A stretch of DNA of 7,557 nt from Candidatus Segetimicrobium genomatis. Its GTDB lineage: Bacteria; Sysuimicrobiota; Sysuimicrobiia; Sysuimicrobiales; Segetimicrobiaceae. The notes beneath the pieces were generated by a model that saw only the letters and a list, made by a program, of their open reading frames with translations, was not told where the DNA came from and ran no database searches. Position numbers and translations under genes: made by a program. The DNA lies in the NCBI GenBank assembly GCA_005883865.1, contig VBAO01000125.1:1-7557 (forward strand). The letters are read 5' to 3'. Below, piece after piece: positions 7,001 to 7,557 of the stretch (the stretch's first letter is position 1; every line of letters begins with the position of its first letter).

Positions 7001-7374
7001 TCTACTTGGCCCGCGGCGACCTGCTTCGCGCGGCCGAGTATGGCGAGCAGGGGTTCTCCGCGGTTGCCGACCACGATAGGATCACCCGCGCGACGCACGG
7101 GGCCACCCTGGCTCGGGTGCGGGCGTCACAGGGCCGGGGGGATGAAGCCGAAGCGCTCTTTCACGGGAGTATGCAGGTGCTCGAGGCCGGAGAGTATGTG
7201 ATCGATCTGGCCCTGACGTTGCTGAAACATGGGGAGGCGTTGCTCGTGCTCGGGCGGCCCGAGCCGGCCCGGCCGCTTCTCGAGCGCGCGCGCGGCCTCT
7301 TCGCGGAGATGGGCGCGACCTTCTTTGTGAACGAGGTCGACGCGCGCCTCCAGACAGCCCTCTCCAGCAGGTGA
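4072..7374 (+). CDS. Double zinc ribbon - class III adenylate/guanylate cyclase - STAND ATPase - TPR signalling protein
   Basis: This is a 1,100-residue cytosolic signalling protein with no signal peptide or membrane segment. Two zinc ribbons come first (CPRC 4-7 with CMGC 18-21; CAVC 29-32 with CLRC 43-46). A class III cyclase domain follows (about 57-210), with metal-binding Asp67 (FADIVGST) and Asp111 (GDAIMAVFG), purine-binding Lys107, and transition-state Asn182 and Arg186 (VNLAARL). The second substrate-specifying position is Met175 rather than Asp/Thr. The ATPase starts at LLGRADE (247-253), with Walker A GAAGVGKS (277-284), Walker B LVLLFED then LHW (415-424), and GNPFF (509-513), as in STAND regulators. 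A winged-helix-like part begins near 544 (LPDTIHGILASRLD). From about 700 to the end there are roughly eight TPR-like helical hairpins, a likely ligand or partner platform. The order resembles mycobacterial Rv0386-type cyclases, but with TPRs in place of the LuxR helix-turn-helix. The start is set by the first zinc ribbon and GAGGGA. The stimulus and nucleotide product are unknown. Confidence 0.93.
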   Translation: MIVCPRCGKENPPAARFCMGCAAKLSQGCAVCGADNPLGTHFCLRCGAPLAPAATAERRVVSILFADIVGSTSLAARLDPEQVRAIIGEYFLAMREEVAQYGGTVEKFVGDAIMAVFGLPQAHEDDPERAVRTAAAMQRRIVSLRAKLEDLHIRIGISTGEVIADPQAVRSRELMVTGEIVNLAARLQQQAPPDTIVVDERTHAAIKAIARVEPLPAAGAGDFPDRPRWRVLELVDRPAAKWLSAPLLGRADEVQLLVTLYRRTVENRKHQLITLIGAAGVGKSRLAEEVLSVLGRGPTPPNVLRGRCPAYGEGLTYWPLAEMLKQECRILDSDPPAVVTEKLHAGIHPVRFPALGAEDVHTILGGLGTILGRKLADQRAGFPDPRDAGDPRSSGASLLQSLKAFLLAKAHSQPLVLLFEDLHWGEESLLELIEHFAIRGADAPIFILCLARPELLERRPEWGARIRNYTAISISALSLEHSRLLMAELLDGEAVPTDVREAILTKAEGNPFFIEEILRMLIDGGSLVRAEGGWRWTAYPLEIRLPDTIHGILASRLDLLPPLEKRVIQDASVAGRIFWFGTLTAAGLHAAEAAAALERLQERDLVEELTGSTLAGEREFAFKHALIPDVAYSTLPKAARSIKHLGFAEWLERTAQHNDEFLELLAHHYEHAWQYKFETGERAEPIARKAIQAIRNAGARATALGTLPEARRLYERGLEILYTAGLEKDTPLFLELLTDRTEVVKWLLSPDVVFSDTQTVVQLAPTIGRQDLLARAFLNRAFAEFDRGRLLPAEDALRHAERLFRTLDDGQGEAEALEMLGVITEDLRGKLTTAGKAYRQTLDLYRTMGNAQGVARTLARLGRCLLNAGRLDEAAGVLAEARAVANDGDALVSLGILAHLRGHSSDAIRWYRDAISACLRRGDLLGSAHAHRHLAFHYLRLRQPDEAERAFQRARALRSEHGAKSESPGILRGLAEVYLARGDLLRAAEYGEQGFSAVADHDRITRATHGATLARVRASQGRGDEAEALFHGSMQVLEAGEYVIDLALTLLKHGEALLVLGRPEPARPLLERARGLFAEMGATFFVNEVDARLQTALSSR

Positions 7375-7381
7375 GGCGATC

Positions 7382-7399
7382 GCCCGCGGGTCAGCGGGC
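7382..7399. terminator. Weak hairpin between convergent gene ends, possible terminator
   Basis: GCCCGC and GCGGGC form a perfect 6-bp stem around a 6-base loop, just after the cyclase stop. It overlaps the stop codon of the minus-strand gene at the right edge. There is no T-run on either side, so if it ends transcription it is not a classical intrinsic terminator. In DNA this rich in G+C, short stems like this also arise by chance. Confidence 0.25.
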
Positions 7400-7557
7400 C
7401 CCGGGGACGGCCGCCGGGGCGGGCGGCTTGGGGATCGGCCCCACCCACCGCAGGACGGTGACCCCGGCGCCGTTGGCGTCGGTCATGTAAATCAGCGCCG
7501 TGTCGCGGTCCTGATACGCCTCCCGGACCTGTCGGTTCGGGAACCTTCCCGGGTATC
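7391..7557 (-). CDS. C-terminal 54 codons of an unidentified protein, N-terminus outside the window
   Basis: An uninterrupted minus-strand frame enters from the right edge and stops at a TGA at 7391-7393. The visible residues read YPGRFPNRQVREAYQDRD, then TALIYMTDANGAGVTVL and RWVGPIP, and end in a Pro/Ala-rich tail (PKPPAPAAVPGAR). The composition is that of an ordinary folded domain with a flexible end, and the stop falls neatly 16 bp from the stop of the convergent cyclase gene, which supports a real gene. I do not recognise the family and assign no function. A Pro/Ala tail is often seen in exported or surface proteins of high-GC bacteria, but that is only suggestive. Confidence 0.6.
   Translation of the reverse strand, partial: YPGRFPNRQVREAYQDRDTALIYMTDANGAGVTVLRWVGPIPKPPAPAAVPGAR

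Noticed and set aside
7375..7384. 10-bp palindrome GGCGATCGCC right after the cyclase stop; GCGATCGC also at 1618-1625
   Set aside because: GCGATCGC is the cyanobacterial HIP1 octamer, but two copies in 7.5 kb of GC-rich DNA is not enrichment, and nothing else points to cyanobacteria.
1..7557. Search for transposases, terminal inverted repeats, tRNA genes, CRISPR repeats and toxin-antitoxin pairs
   Set aside because: None seen. The window is almost fully covered by the genes listed, with only 83-, 96- and 16-bp gaps of note.

Overview
The window is a dense, high-GC stretch (roughly two-thirds G+C by eye) from a bacterium that often starts genes with GTG. It holds four recognisable genes and one unidentified fragment. 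The mix of a branched-chain-amino-acid-type (Liv/HAAT) ABC transporter, a mercuric-reductase-like flavoprotein and a very large zinc-ribbon/cyclase/STAND-ATPase/TPR protein is common in uncultured soil and sediment lineages such as Rokubacteria/Methylomirabilota, and also in some Deltaproteobacteria-related groups and Chloroflexi. The taxonomic guess is an inference from gene style only.

Layout. The left half (1-3975) is a minus-strand gene series read right to left: a flavin-dependent disulfide oxidoreductase (2569-3975), an 83-bp gap, then livH (1634-2485), livM (657-1631) and livG (1-655, C-terminus outside the window). livH, livM and livG are separated by 1-2 bases or overlap slightly, so they almost certainly form one operon. 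The oxidoreductase may be its first gene. No livK (periplasmic binding protein) or livF (second ATPase) is in view; livF would be expected just beyond position 1.

The right half (4072-7374) is one plus-strand gene for a 1,100-residue signalling protein: a double zinc ribbon, a class III nucleotide cyclase domain, a STAND-type ATPase, and about 400 residues of TPR repeats. It diverges from the oxidoreductase across a 96-bp intergenic region with a good -10-like element (TATACT) and convergent regulation potential. At the right edge (7391-7557) lies the C-terminus of an unidentified minus-strand gene, convergent with the cyclase gene and separated from its stop by 16 bp.

How they may work together. 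The Liv permeases and ATPase would form an inner-membrane importer for an amino acid or related small molecule. The oxidoreductase is a cytosolic NAD(P)H-dependent thiol/disulfide flavoenzyme whose substrate cannot be read from the sequence. The cyclase/ATPase/TPR protein looks like a one-piece sensor-switch that could couple ligand or partner binding to cyclic nucleotide production. Its shared promoter region with the oxidoreductase is the only visible link between the two halves. I see no mobile element, RNA gene, CRISPR array or clearly new multi-gene system. The points most worth a second look are an apparent 8-residue loss in the first membrane helix of LivH, a G-run cluster overlapping the livH ribosome binding site, and a Met at the cyclase's substrate-specifying position.
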